Source: JADJLQ01 sp964405735 (GTDB lineage: Bacteria > Bacteroidota > Bacteroidia > Chitinophagales > Saprospiraceae). Taken from it: DNA of 64,000 nucleotides. Positions 1 to 9,100 of the stretch are shown one piece after another. A model generated the notes under the pieces. It searched no databases. It was not told the origin of the DNA and saw only the letters and a program-made list of their open reading frames with translations. A program made the translations under genes and the position numbers. Where the stretch lies: assembly GCA_964405735.1 (NCBI GenBank), contig CAYOPD010000005.1:21019-85018 (forward strand), written 5' to 3'. Positions within the stretch are counted from its first letter, which is position 1. The number at the start of each line of letters is the position of its first letter.

Positions 1-356
1 AAGAATTCACCCTGAGGGAAATGATCCGCTTCCATTGCCGCTTCAAGCCCCTGAACGGCACCGGGCCGGATGCCTGGATTGAAATGACCGGTCTTTCAAA
101 GGCGGCAGACCGGACCCTGGCTTTTTATTCATCCGGCATGAAACAAAAAGTCAAATTGGCTCTGGCCCTATATTCCCGGGGATCAATCCTAATCCTGGAC
201 GAACCCACCTCCAACCTGGATGAAAATGCCCGGTCCTGGTTTTTTGACCAGATGGAAAGACAAAGAGGAAACAAAACGGTGTTTATCGCCTCGAATGAAG
301 CGGATGACTTCAGGTTGTGTGAGGAAGTGATTCGACTGGATGCAAGGTCTCTTTAA
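1..356 (+). CDS. ABC transporter ATP-binding protein, C-terminal part (cut by window edge)
   Basis: The reading frame is open from the first bases, so the gene starts before the window; the first in-frame ATG at 21 is internal. The fragment carries a signature-like YSSGMKQ motif (about residue 38 from that ATG), a Walker B ILILDEP motif followed by a SNLDE D-loop, and ends LDARSL. Walker A is outside the window. This is the ATP-hydrolysing subunit of an ABC transporter at the inner face of the membrane. The substrate cannot be told from this part. The stop lies 47 bases inside the convergent MerR gene. Confidence 0.85.
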   Translation, partial: EFTLREMIRFHCRFKPLNGTGPDAWIEMTGLSKAADRTLAFYSSGMKQKVKLALALYSRGSILILDEPTSNLDENARSWFFDQMERQRGNKTVFIASNEADDFRLCEEVIRLDARSL

Positions 357-672
357 AACGGAGCATCTCATTTTTAAGGTGGATCAGCTTTTGAAGGACG
401 GCCTGCTTTTGTTTGAGCAGGTCCTTGTTTTGACGGATTTCATTCTTGGCCCCTTCGATGGTAAAACCCCGGTTTTTTACGAGGTCAAATATGAGCTGAA
501 GCTGTTCGATGTTTTCTTTGGTAAACCTACGGTCTCCTTTGCTGTTTTTATGAGGCTTGAGGATGCTGAATTCGGATTCCCAATAGCGGATCAACGATTT
601 TGAAACTCCGAACATATCGGAGATCTCACCGATGCTGTAGTAGAGTTTTTCATCTTTGAGCGCAGGCAGCAT
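310..672 (-). CDS. MerR family transcriptional regulator
   Basis: This 120-residue protein has an N-terminal winged helix-turn-helix of MerR type: YYSIGEISDMFGVS, then SLIRYWESEF, then the wing GDRRFTKENIEQL. A helical segment at about residues 65-110 is probably the dimerisation coiled coil. There is no effector or metal-binding domain and no cysteine pattern, so it belongs to the short MerR-like regulators common in Bacteroidota. I start at the ATG at 672; the longer frame begins with a TTG two codons earlier. Its 3' end overlaps the ABC gene by 47 bases in opposite orientation. Target genes are not evident. Confidence 0.85.
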   Translation of the reverse strand: MLPALKDEKLYYSIGEISDMFGVSKSLIRYWESEFSILKPHKNSKGDRRFTKENIEQLQLIFDLVKNRGFTIEGAKNEIRQNKDLLKQKQAVLQKLIHLKNEMLRFKETLHPVESLPHTT

Positions 673-770
673 AGTCAACAGAAAGGGTTTATAATGATCT
701 TCGGTACAAAACTACGCTCTAAAAGTAAGAAAAAAGACAATCTCCTGGTTTTATGGTTTCGATTCGTGTT

Positions 771-2213
771 TTAATTGGCCTGGAACTGTCCCAGGGCTTG
801 CTGTACCTCCCTGATGTTGATACCCGGAAATTTCTTTTTTATTTCCCCGAGGAAAAAACCGATCAGTTTTTTCTTTCCTTTTTTAAATTCATCTGCTTCT
901 TCCGGGAAAGCTGAAAATATTTCCTCCAATACCCGGGTAATATCAAATTGGGGAACCGCACCCAGTTTTTCCTGCACCAGGTCTTCGAGGGATGTTCCGG
1001 ATTTAGAACGTATTTGGTGCCATACTTCCTGGGCTTCCTGAATCGAAAGGCTGCCCTCCCGGACTTTGGACAGCAGGAAAACCAGCGACGGTGGCCCAAA
1101 AGGAAGGTCGTTGATCTTTTTATTTTCTTCCCTCAGCCAGGGCAGGATTGTCTGGATGAGCCAATTGGCCGCGCTTTTATATAAACCGGGATGTTCTTTT
1201 ACAAGTTCTGTATAATATCGTGCTATGGAAGGGTCATCAGCGAGGATCTGTGCATCTGCCTGAGAGAGATGCTTTTCCATGATGAAGTGCCGGAGGTATT
1301 CCGCCGGCAGGGTGGGAATGGTTGTTTTCCAGACATCCAGCTGGGACTGGCTGATACGTACAGGGGGCAAGTCCGGGTCTGGAAAATACCGGTAATCGTG
1401 AGCGCTTTCCTTCTGGCGGATCGGAACGGTAATCCCTTCTTCGGGTACGAATTGCATCGTCTGTCTTGGCACCACCTCCCCGGCTTCCCACAGGGCGATT
1501 TGCCTGGCGGATTCAAACTCAATGGCTTTTCGGGCAAAGCGGCGGGAATTGATATTTTTAACTTCACACCTTTCCCTAAGCTCTTCCGAGCCAACAGGGC
1601 GAACGGATACGTTGACATCACATCGCATGGATCCCTCTTCCATATTCCCGTCTGAGATATCCAGGTAACGGACCAGGCGTTGCAGGTCATGGAGAAAAAC
1701 GGTGACTTCTTCTGCAGTCCGGAAATCGGGTTCTGTGACCATTTCGAGGAGGGGTACCCCGGCTCTGTTGAGATCGATCCTGGACCATGCCGGATCCGAA
1801 TCATGCACTGATTTTCCGGCATCTTCCTCCATATGGATGTGGTGGATCCGGATGGTTCTGGGACCCTGACTGGTCTGCAGGTCCATGCGGCCTCCCAGGC
1901 ATACCGGGCTGGCCTGTTGTGAAATCTGGTAACCTTTAGGCAGGTCCGGATAAAAATATTGTTTGCGTTCAAACCAGGAATTGGTGTTGATGGAGCATTC
2001 CATGGCCAGGCCGAGCCTTACCGCCGATTCCACCTGTTTCCCATTTGGCACAGGGAGGGTGCCTGGATGAGCTAAAGAAATGAAGCCCGTCTGGCTATTG
2101 GGTTCGGTGGAAAAACGGGCGGGATCACTGCAAAAAGCTTTAGTGAGCGTATTTAGCTGTATGTGAATCTCCAGTCCGATGATGGTTTCCCAGGTTGAAG
2201 TGCTCGTGGTCAT
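771..2213 (-). CDS. gatB: Asp-tRNA(Asn)/Glu-tRNA(Gln) amidotransferase subunit B
   Basis: This 480-residue protein is full length for GatB. It is the subunit that binds misacylated tRNA and phosphorylates the Glu/Asp moiety within the GatCAB complex, which makes Gln-tRNA(Gln) and/or Asn-tRNA(Asn). Visible motifs are GLEIHIQLNT near the N-terminus, YFYPDLPKGYQIS around residue 85, the NRAGVPLLEMVTEPDFR signature around 150-170, and a C-terminal YqeY-like tail domain ending GINIREVQQALGQ. It starts at ATG 2213. gatA and gatC are not in the window. It is followed 17 bases upstream by the DUF3667 gene on the same strand, so the two may be cotranscribed. Confidence 0.97.
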   Translation of the reverse strand: MTTSTSTWETIIGLEIHIQLNTLTKAFCSDPARFSTEPNSQTGFISLAHPGTLPVPNGKQVESAVRLGLAMECSINTNSWFERKQYFYPDLPKGYQISQQASPVCLGGRMDLQTSQGPRTIRIHHIHMEEDAGKSVHDSDPAWSRIDLNRAGVPLLEMVTEPDFRTAEEVTVFLHDLQRLVRYLDISDGNMEEGSMRCDVNVSVRPVGSEELRERCEVKNINSRRFARKAIEFESARQIALWEAGEVVPRQTMQFVPEEGITVPIRQKESAHDYRYFPDPDLPPVRISQSQLDVWKTTIPTLPAEYLRHFIMEKHLSQADAQILADDPSIARYYTELVKEHPGLYKSAANWLIQTILPWLREENKKINDLPFGPPSLVFLLSKVREGSLSIQEAQEVWHQIRSKSGTSLEDLVQEKLGAVPQFDITRVLEEIFSAFPEEADEFKKGKKKLIGFFLGEIKKKFPGINIREVQQALGQFQAN

Positions 2214-2230
2214 GAGGCGGTGTCAGTGTT

Positions 2231-3238
2231 TTAATAAAACCCAAAACTGATCAGGGCAGTAAAAAAAATAAAAAAGGAAAATAAGATCAAATAGGCAACC
2301 CCCAGGGTAAAGAATTTTAAGACCGACCAGAAAATTCCCTGCCGGTAATAGCGGATCCAGGAAATAAGGCCATAAAGAATGACGGCCACCATGACCGGCA
2401 GCCAGGCGGTTTCAATAAGGTTCCGGAACAAGAGGACCAGCAGTGAAACAATAAGGAAGGAAAAGGCATGCCAGTGGTATAAGAAAAACAGGTGTTCGAT
2501 CAGGTATCTTTTCCCTCTCAGGAACTGGACTTTCATAAAAAGCGCCAGGATGGGGATCATCACAATCATCATCCAGCTGATGTTTCCTATAATAAACCGA
2601 ACCATGCCTTTCGGGTCAAGCGTGAATTTCTTTGCCTGGCCCACCATCAGTTTTGTCCAGAAAGAAGAGATTTTATATTTCGCCACAATAGAATCTACAG
2701 GCAGCAGGACTACGTCTTCAGGATCCAGGTTTTGAAAACCAAGGATACTGATTCTGCGTGTACCTGGGGTGTCCGGCCGGGGAGCACTTGCCGTATCGAT
2801 ATCAAACCAGCTCATCAGGCTGTCCAGGGCCATCCTGGACACCCTGCTTTGCCCTGACTCTGCATGCCGGGCCAATTCAGTCTTGATCTTTTGACGGGTG
2901 AGTATGTCGTTGGTCTGGTTGTTGATTTCTTCAAAGATCCGGTCATAAGGAATCAAACCGCCCAATACCCCAAGATGGATTACCAATAGGAAAAAAAATA
3001 AACGCAGGGGATGGTAATACCTTTTACGCAGGCCTTTAAAATAGTCGATGGTCAGCTGCCCCGGGATCCAGATCTTCTTGAGCGTCCTGAAAAAACTGGA
3101 GTCGAGCGAAAGTACATGGTCGAAGAAATCACGAAAAAACTCCCTTACCGTTGGTTTGTTTGCACCGAAAGTCTGTCCGCAGGAGGAACAATACTTCGCG
3201 TCTGTGGTTTCTAAGTAATTGCAATTGGGGCAAACCAT
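2231..3238 (-). CDS. DUF3667 zinc-ribbon membrane protein
   Basis: This 335-residue protein has an N-terminal zinc ribbon (CPNC at residues 3-6, CSSCG at 17-21) followed by a conserved amphipathic stretch around 30-75 with TLKKIWIPGQ and RYYHPLR motifs typical of DUF3667. Transmembrane segments follow at about 78-98, 212-235, 243-275, 280-298 and 302-330. The central part (about 105-200) is soluble and charged. The function of this family is unknown; it is frequent in Bacteroidota. It lies just upstream of gatB on the minus strand and 41 bases after the M23 peptidase gene. Confidence 0.8.
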   Translation of the reverse strand: MVCPNCNYLETTDAKYCSSCGQTFGANKPTVREFFRDFFDHVLSLDSSFFRTLKKIWIPGQLTIDYFKGLRKRYYHPLRLFFFLLVIHLGVLGGLIPYDRIFEEINNQTNDILTRQKIKTELARHAESGQSRVSRMALDSLMSWFDIDTASAPRPDTPGTRRISILGFQNLDPEDVVLLPVDSIVAKYKISSFWTKLMVGQAKKFTLDPKGMVRFIIGNISWMMIVMIPILALFMKVQFLRGKRYLIEHLFFLYHWHAFSFLIVSLLVLLFRNLIETAWLPVMVAVILYGLISWIRYYRQGIFWSVLKFFTLGVAYLILFSFFIFFTALISFGFY

Positions 3239-3279
3239 GTCGATTCGCCAAAGATAAGAAGCTTTTCAGGGCCTGCCGT

Positions 3280-4269
3280 TCAGTCGAGGGATTGGTTTTG
3301 TTGTTCCGACATCTTCACCAGTTCCTGGTATTCGGAGGGAGTAAGGTTGTCCAGGCAGAAATTGATCGGGTTGATGGGGGTGCCTTTGTATCTTACTTCA
3401 TAATGGCAATGGGGTGCCGTGGAAGTGCCGGTACTTCCGATTACGCCGATTTGGTTTCCTTTTTTCAAATCCTGGCCTATCTTGACGTCGATCCGGTCCA
3501 TATGGGCATAAAGGGTGGTATAACCGTAGCCATGGTCCACCTTGACGCATTTGCCATAACCGGAGTAGTTGGATTCAATATCGACGACCCTGCCATTGCC
3601 CGTCACCTGGATGGGAGTGCCTTTGGGAGCGGAAAAATCAATTCCGGCGTGCATTTTTACGATTTTATGCACGGGGTGCAGCCGCATGCCGAAACCGGAA
3701 AGAAACCGGAGGCTTTTATTGAGTTTGTCGATGCGCACGGGTTTGATGGACGGGATGGAAGCCAGCATTTCTTCTTTGTGGGAAGCCACATCCTGGAGCT
3801 TGTCGAGGGATTTGGATTGCAATACCAGCTGCCTTTCAAGCCTCTCCATTTTTTCGGCGGTTTTGCCCACAAGCTGTCCCGAGCTGGGCAGGTTTCTGAA
3901 ATTCTCGTACAAGTCGTGGCCCCCCTTTCCCCCATCCCAGATCGCTTCGTCAATGGGTTCCATGCCCACCAGTTGCCGGTGAACGTCTGCATCCCTTCGC
4001 TGGATATTGGCCAGCGCCTTTGACATGAGGTCAAGCTGGTCAGACATCACGTTATAATGGTCCTTGACGGTTTCCAGTTCTTTGATCAGCAATTTTTCAT
4101 TGGGAGAAGGCAGGTACTTATGAAATACAAAGAACACAATAAGGCCGCTAACCAGGGCAGTGGATAAAAACGAAAAGACCCTGAATAATTTAAGCTTCAG
4201 GGGTTCGACCGCTTTTTCAAACTGCAGGGTATGATGGTTATAAACGTATTTTGTGGGCTTTCCTGCCAT
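3280..4269 (-). CDS. M23 family metallopeptidase (LytM-type), membrane anchored
   Basis: About 329 residues from the ATG at 4269. The longer frame opens with a TTG at 4302, but MAGKPTKYVYN is the usual N-terminus of Bacteroidota M23 proteins. One transmembrane helix lies at about residues 32-53, then a coiled coil at about 60-100, then the LytM domain at about 190-300. Zinc ligands are visible in MHAGIDF (His and Asp), YAHMD and APHCHYEV (HxH). The family cleaves peptidoglycan cross-links or acts as an activator of cell wall hydrolases. The active site is complete, so an active enzyme is likely. It is divergent from alaS, sharing a 333-base promoter region. Confidence 0.93.
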   Translation of the reverse strand: MAGKPTKYVYNHHTLQFEKAVEPLKLKLFRVFSFLSTALVSGLIVFFVFHKYLPSPNEKLLIKELETVKDHYNVMSDQLDLMSKALANIQRRDADVHRQLVGMEPIDEAIWDGGKGGHDLYENFRNLPSSGQLVGKTAEKMERLERQLVLQSKSLDKLQDVASHKEEMLASIPSIKPVRIDKLNKSLRFLSGFGMRLHPVHKIVKMHAGIDFSAPKGTPIQVTGNGRVVDIESNYSGYGKCVKVDHGYGYTTLYAHMDRIDVKIGQDLKKGNQIGVIGSTGTSTAPHCHYEVRYKGTPINPINFCLDNLTPSEYQELVKMSEQQNQSLD

Positions 4270-4602
4270 GATCGATAAGTCATTAATGATTAAACCTTTC
4301 AATTCATTGGGTATGAACTATTTCCGGAGTGGAAAAGGTCCATAAAAAATTCTGGCGGGATTATAACTGCGTAAATTTATATAAGTAAAACCATTTAACC
4401 AAGTACAAAGTACCCTGACGGGTTATTTTAATATATATGATTTGAAGGCATGTGTAAGGGTTTGGGGACAGGGTCGTGAAATAGGTCTTCAGGAACAGTC
4501 GCAACCGGCAAATCTTTTAACCCAAACAGGGTCCAAGCCACTCCCAGCCGGAAAGTCTGCCCCTGCTTCTTTATTTTTGCGGCAATTTATACCTGAATCG
4601 AC
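4270..4602. other. Divergent intergenic region between M23 peptidase and alaS
   Basis: There is no gene here. Near 4398-4411 is a short palindrome, GTACAAAGTAC, whose complement reads TACTTTG and could be part of a promoter for the M23 gene. On the plus strand the alaS promoter candidate lies close to the start codon. Otherwise the region is AT-rich in its first half and unstructured. Confidence 0.5.
4572..4579 (+). promoter_or_regulatory. Candidate -7 box for alaS
   Basis: TATTTTTG matches the Bacteroidota -7 consensus TAnnTTTG exactly and lies 23 bases before the alaS ATG. The -33 box is not clear. This is an inference from the consensus only. Confidence 0.4.
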
Positions 4603-7224
4603 ATGACTTCTTCGGAAATAAGGCGGCATTTTCTTGATTTTTTCAAATCGAAACAACATTTTATTGAAGAATCCGCACCCATTGTACTCAAGAATGATCC
4701 CAGCCTTTTATTTACCAATGCCGGGATGAATCAGTTCAAAGATTTATTTCTGGGCAATAAACCGGTCGTACATCCCCGGATCGCCGATACTCAAAAATGC
4801 CTCCGCGTATCCGGCAAACACAACGACTTAGAGGAAGTGGGCCTGGATGGCACCCACCATACCATGTTTGAAATGCTGGGCAACTGGTCCTTCGGGAATT
4901 ATTTTAAGGAAGAAGCCATTGATTGGGCCTGGGAACTGCTCACCAGGGTTTACCGAATGGACCCGGAACGGCTCTATGCCAGCATATTCACCGGGGATGA
5001 AAAAGAAAACCTTGCCAGGGATACGGAAGCCGGAGCCTTCTGGAAAAAACACCTGCCCGAAGACCGGATCATCCTGGGTTCCAAAAAGGACAATTTTTGG
5101 GAAATGGGAGATACCGGACCCTGCGGCCCCTGTTCGGAAATTCACGTCGACCTTCGCACCGAAGAAGAAAGAAAAACCATCCCCGGCAGGGACCTGGTCA
5201 ATACGGGCCATCCCCGGGTCGTAGAAATCTGGAACCTGGTATTCATTCAATTCAACCGTAAATCAGATGGCCATCTGGAGGAACTGCCGGCAAAACATGT
5301 GGATACTGGGATGGGTTTTGAACGGCTCTGCATGGTGCTTCAGAACAAAACAGCGACCTACGATACGGATATATTCCGCGGCCTGATTGCCCATGTGGAG
5401 AAAGCCACCGGGATTGCCTACCGTGGTTCCTATGACCACGGCGCCAAATCCGATATCGCCATGCGGGTGCTAGCCGACCACATCCGTGCCGTGGCTTTTA
5501 CCATAGCCGACGGGGAATTGCCCGGTAACACCGGCGCGGGTTATGTGATCCGCAGGATCCTGCGCAGGGCTGTACGCTATTATTATTCCTTTTTGAATAT
5601 CCGCCATCCATTTTTTCATACGCTGGTACCCTTACTGGCAGATTATTTTAAAGAAGTGTTCCCGGGCCTGGACAAGCAGGAAGGATTTGTAAGCAAAGTG
5701 ATTGAAGAAGAGGAAAAAGCGTTTCTCCGCACCCTCGAAGGCGGACTCAGGCGACTTGAAGCCCTTTCTGCCGGCTCAGGGATTTTGAATGGATCAGCGG
5801 CATTTGAATTGTATGATACTTTTGGTTTCCCGATTGACCTCACGCGGCTGATCTGCGCTGAAAAGAACATGCAGGTAGATGAAGCCGGCTTTCAGCAGGA
5901 ATTGGAGAAACAAAGATCAAGGTCCAGGGCTGCAGCCGTCACCGAAACCGGGGACTGGGTGGTCATGCTGGATCAGAAAGAAACCCGGTTTATCGGATAC
6001 GATCAACTGGAAGCTGAAGGAGTGAAAATCATCAAATACCGGACGGTCAAAACAAAAGACCGGACCGAACACCAACTGGTCCTTGATAAAACCCCGTTTT
6101 ACCCTGAAGGAGGCGGCCAGATCGGCGACACCGGGATACTTCAAACAGCCAACGAAATCATCCGGGTACTAAACACCAAAAAAGAAATTGACCTGCCCCT
6201 GCATGTTGTGGATCAACTCCCGTCCGATCCCGGGGCGCTGTTCTTTGCAGCCGTGGATGAGCCCCGCAGAAAACGGATTCAGAACAATCACAGCGCTACC
6301 CACCTCCTGCACGCCGCCCTGAGAAAAGTCCTGGGACCACATGTGCATCAGAAGGGATCGCTGGTGAGTGAAAATTATTTGCGTTTTGACTTTTCCCATT
6401 TTCAGAAAGTAAGTGCGGAAGAACTTTCCCGGATCGAACACCTGGTGAATCAAAAGATCCGCGAAAACATCGCCATTCTGGAACAACGCGATATCCCGAT
6501 CCAGCAAGCCCAGGATGCCGGGGCCATGATGCTTTTTGGTGAAAAATACGGGGAAAGGGTCCGGATGATCACTTTCGACCCCGGATATTCCAGAGAACTT
6601 TGCGGGGGTTGCCATGTTTCAGCAACCGGCAATATCGGGTTGTTCCGAATCACCGGGGAATCCGCGGTGGCTGCAGGGGTGCGCAGGATCGAAGCCATCA
6701 CCGGCGATGCAGTGGAACAATACATTGAAGAACAAAAACAACTGATTGACCGGATCCGGGAAGCGCTCAAAAATCCCAAGGACGTACTGAATTCGCTCAC
6801 CCACCTGGTGGATGAAAACAAAAACCTGAGGAGCCAGCTTGCCCTGTTCCAGGAAAAGGAAATCGCGAATCTTAAAAAGAAACTAAAGGAGGAAGCCATC
6901 ATCCGTGACGGGGTGCATTATGTGACCGGTCTGCTGGAAAACCTGGATGAGAAAGATGCCAAAACGCTGTCTTTCCAACTTGAAAAAGAATTGCCACCCG
7001 CTTATATTTTATTTGGTTTCATAAACGGCGGGAAGCCCATGCTGATGTTGCATCTGTCCAGGGAACTGGTGGAAAACAAAGGCATGAACGCGGTCAACCT
7101 GATCAAAAAACTGGCCATACATATCGAAGGGGGCGGAGGAGGTCAGCCGTTTTATGCAACAGCCGGTGGCAAAAATCCGGATGGGCTGACCGCAGCCATC
7201 GTGGAGGCTTTACAGTCAGTATAA
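4603..7224 (+). CDS. alaS: Alanine-tRNA ligase
   Basis: This 873-residue protein has the standard AlaRS architecture. The class II catalytic core has TNAGMNQFKD near residue 38, GTHHTMFEMLGNWSFG near 85, and the class II motif 3 region. The tRNA recognition domain follows. The editing domain carries the HxxxH zinc site HSATHLLH (about 565) and the CGGCH site (about 668). The C-terminal DHHA1-type oligomerisation domain ends with the glycine-rich GGGGGQPFYATAGG. It charges tRNA(Ala) and clears Ser/Gly mischarging. The GH5 gene starts 12 bases downstream, so readthrough is likely. Confidence 0.98.
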   Translation: MTSSEIRRHFLDFFKSKQHFIEESAPIVLKNDPSLLFTNAGMNQFKDLFLGNKPVVHPRIADTQKCLRVSGKHNDLEEVGLDGTHHTMFEMLGNWSFGNYFKEEAIDWAWELLTRVYRMDPERLYASIFTGDEKENLARDTEAGAFWKKHLPEDRIILGSKKDNFWEMGDTGPCGPCSEIHVDLRTEEERKTIPGRDLVNTGHPRVVEIWNLVFIQFNRKSDGHLEELPAKHVDTGMGFERLCMVLQNKTATYDTDIFRGLIAHVEKATGIAYRGSYDHGAKSDIAMRVLADHIRAVAFTIADGELPGNTGAGYVIRRILRRAVRYYYSFLNIRHPFFHTLVPLLADYFKEVFPGLDKQEGFVSKVIEEEEKAFLRTLEGGLRRLEALSAGSGILNGSAAFELYDTFGFPIDLTRLICAEKNMQVDEAGFQQELEKQRSRSRAAAVTETGDWVVMLDQKETRFIGYDQLEAEGVKIIKYRTVKTKDRTEHQLVLDKTPFYPEGGGQIGDTGILQTANEIIRVLNTKKEIDLPLHVVDQLPSDPGALFFAAVDEPRRKRIQNNHSATHLLHAALRKVLGPHVHQKGSLVSENYLRFDFSHFQKVSAEELSRIEHLVNQKIRENIAILEQRDIPIQQAQDAGAMMLFGEKYGERVRMITFDPGYSRELCGGCHVSATGNIGLFRITGESAVAAGVRRIEAITGDAVEQYIEEQKQLIDRIREALKNPKDVLNSLTHLVDENKNLRSQLALFQEKEIANLKKKLKEEAIIRDGVHYVTGLLENLDEKDAKTLSFQLEKELPPAYILFGFINGGKPMLMLHLSRELVENKGMNAVNLIKKLAIHIEGGGGGQPFYATAGGKNPDGLTAAIVEALQSV

Positions 7225-7235
7225 CTATCTTTTCT

Positions 7236-8237
7236 ATGGATAAATGCATTCGTGTCAGTACCCTATTTCTTTTGTTTTGCCTCACCGCCGGATTGCCTGC
7301 ACAACCAATCCTTTCCCGAATCCGGGTGGAGGGCAACAAATTGGTCAACGAACAAAATGAAACCCTGGTCTTCCGGGGTTATAATACCAGCGATCCGGAT
7401 AAGCTGGTTTACGATGGAAAGTGGAACAAAGCCTACTTTGAAGAAATCAGGGCATGGGGAGGAAAAATCGTGCGTTTTCCAGTCCATCCCGCCGCCTGGA
7501 GAAGACATGGGAAAAACAATTACCAGCGAATCCTGGATCAGGGCATCCAATGGGCGGGGGAGACGGGACTTTATGTGATCATTGACTGGCACAGCATTGG
7601 CAATCTCAAATCCGGCTTATTTCAAAACGATTCCTATGAAACCAGCCTGAAAGAAACCTTCGAATTCTGGAGAGCCATGGCTATCCGGTACAAAGACAAT
7701 CCGGTGGTCGCTTTCTTTGAACTGTACAACGAGCCCACAGTATACAATGGCCAACTCGGAGCCTGCAGCTGGAGCGAATGGAAAACGATTAATGAAGAAA
7801 TGATCACCATCATTCGGGCACATGGCTGCAAAGCCATACCCCTGGTAGCGGGTTTCAACTGGGCTTATGACCTGACCGTAATTAAAGACGAACCCATAAA
7901 CGCCCCCGGTATCGCTTATGTATCCCATCCCTATCCCCAGAAAAGGGATAAACCCTGGGAGCCAAAATGGACGGCAGACTGGGGTTTCGCGGCTGAAAAA
8001 TATCCCCTCATCCTTACGGAAATTGGATTTTGCGGACCGGAGGAAACCGGTGCCCATATCCCCGTGATCAGTGATGAATCCTATGGCGATGCCATCGTAA
8101 AATATTGCCAGGAAAGGGGCATCTCTTTTGTTGCCTGGGTATTCGATGCCAACTGGTCGCCCCGTATGTTCAGCGACTGGAAATTCACACCGACCCGTCA
8201 GGGAAAGTATTTCAGGGAAGTTCTAACGAAGAAGTGA
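7236..8237 (+). CDS. Secreted glycoside hydrolase family 5 (cellulase-type) enzyme
   Basis: This 333-residue protein has a Sec signal peptide (residues 1-22, ending GLPAQP) and a single TIM-barrel domain. The GH5 acid/base motif is ELYNEPTVYN (about residue 165) and the nucleophile region is LILTEIGFCG (about 248). RGYNTSDPDKL, FPVHPAAW and IIDWHSIGN are typical family strands. GH5 enzymes cleave beta-1,4-linked glucans or mannans; the exact substrate is not visible. No carbohydrate-binding module or sorting domain is present, so it is probably periplasmic. It follows alaS by 12 bases. An 8-base-period repeat begins 3 bases after its stop codon. Confidence 0.9.
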   Translation: MDKCIRVSTLFLLFCLTAGLPAQPILSRIRVEGNKLVNEQNETLVFRGYNTSDPDKLVYDGKWNKAYFEEIRAWGGKIVRFPVHPAAWRRHGKNNYQRILDQGIQWAGETGLYVIIDWHSIGNLKSGLFQNDSYETSLKETFEFWRAMAIRYKDNPVVAFFELYNEPTVYNGQLGACSWSEWKTINEEMITIIRAHGCKAIPLVAGFNWAYDLTVIKDEPINAPGIAYVSHPYPQKRDKPWEPKWTADWGFAAEKYPLILTEIGFCGPEETGAHIPVISDESYGDAIVKYCQERGISFVAWVFDANWSPRMFSDWKFTPTRQGKYFREVLTKK

Positions 8238-8240
8238 GAA

Positions 8241-8281
8241 GTTAGTTAGTCAGTTGGCTGGTTAATTAGTTGGTTAATTAG
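8241..8281. repeat. Octamer tandem array directly after the GH5 stop codon
   Basis: Units from 8245 are GTTAGTCA, GTTGGCTG, GTTAATTA and GTTGGTTA, followed by ATTAG, in exact 8-base register. The array begins three bases after the TGA of the GH5 gene. The unit GTTAGTCA recurs in the array at 40937-40968. Confidence 0.8.
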
Positions 8282-8444
8282 CAAAATTGCAAACTTGAGA
8301 TCGTCAAACCAGGAGCAGGGTGGAAAGATTCGCATGGAAGACACTGTCAGGGAATTTGGTTCCCCTGCGGGCCTGCCCGACCAGCATTGTTTAATATTAG
8401 GTGGTCAGGCGCGGACAGGGCCGTTGTAAAAATTTCACGAACGG
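8282..8444. other. Non-coding spacer with an imperfect inverted repeat
   Basis: No gene is seen. CCTGCCCGACCA near 8373 and TGGTCAGGCGCGG near 8402 form an imperfect inverted repeat around an AT-rich loop (GTTTAATATTA). This resembles an extragenic palindrome, but only one copy occurs in the window. Confidence 0.35.
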
Positions 8445-8518
8445 ATTAGTCAGTTAGTTGGTGGTTCATGCTGATAGCCGATAGCTGATAGCTCACAGCT
8501 CCCCGCTCTCCGCTGTTA
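8445..8518. repeat. Composite octamer-then-heptamer tandem array
   Basis: ATTAGTCA, GTTAGTTG and GTGGTTCA at 8445-8468 keep an 8-base register. From 8470 seven heptamers follow in exact register: GCTGATA, GCCGATA, GCTGATA, GCTCACA, GCTCCCC, GCTCTCC, GCTGTTA. The array ends 72 bases before the lipoprotein gene at 8591. Confidence 0.8.
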
Positions 8519-8590
8519 AATTTAGATTAAGTGAATCGTTTTCAATACCTCGAAGGCCGAAAGACATCGTTTCCCGTCTAAATCAACTTC

Positions 8591-9094
8591 ATGAAATCCA
8601 AAATACTGCGGGCATGGCTCCTCATGGGGCTTGGGCTTGGTTCCTGTCAGGTGGAACTTGAAAATCTTTTTGGAAAGGATAACACCGGCGGCTATCCGGA
8701 TGTCGACGAGGCCTTATGGCCTTATTTCCAGCGCTTCGAAGAAGAAGCGGCTGCAAGGGGGCTCAAAGTGGATCTTGCCGATGCCTATATCACCGGTTAT
8801 ATTTCAGATATCAGCACGAGCCAGGTCATAGGCCAGTGTTCTTATTCCAGCAACGATCCTCACCGGGTAACCATTGACAAACCTTTCTGGAACCAGGCTT
8901 CGGACCTGGCGCGGGAGTTTGTGGTTTTTCATGAACTGGGTCATTGTTACCTGGACCGTGTCCACGATGAGTCGATGGATGCACGGGGTTTTTGCCTGAG
9001 CATCATGCGCAGTGGCACCGGGGCATGCAGGGATATGTACAACTCTGCGACCCGGAGTGGATTGGTCAATGAATTGTTTGCGGAGAAGCATTGA
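8591..9094 (+). CDS. Putative zinc-dependent metallopeptidase lipoprotein
   Basis: This 167-residue protein begins with a lipoprotein signal peptide with lipobox LGSC (Cys about residue 19). A zinc-metallopeptidase-like motif HELGH occurs at about 116-120 (FHELGHCYLDR), with DARGFCLSIM following. No third metal ligand can be assigned with certainty. Related small lipoproteins of unknown substrate occur in Bacteroidota. It would be anchored at the outer membrane or periplasmic face. It ends 6 bases before the convergent NlpC/P60 gene. Proteolytic activity is inferred from the motif only. Confidence 0.7.
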   Translation: MKSKILRAWLLMGLGLGSCQVELENLFGKDNTGGYPDVDEALWPYFQRFEEEAAARGLKVDLADAYITGYISDISTSQVIGQCSYSSNDPHRVTIDKPFWNQASDLAREFVVFHELGHCYLDRVHDESMDARGFCLSIMRSGTGACRDMYNSATRSGLVNELFAEKH

Positions 9095-9100
9095 TGGGAT

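Noticed and set aside
3151..4023. 290-codon plus-strand frame antisense to the M23 peptidase and DUF3667 genes
   Set aside because: It is the complement of two well-supported genes and has no recognisable motif.
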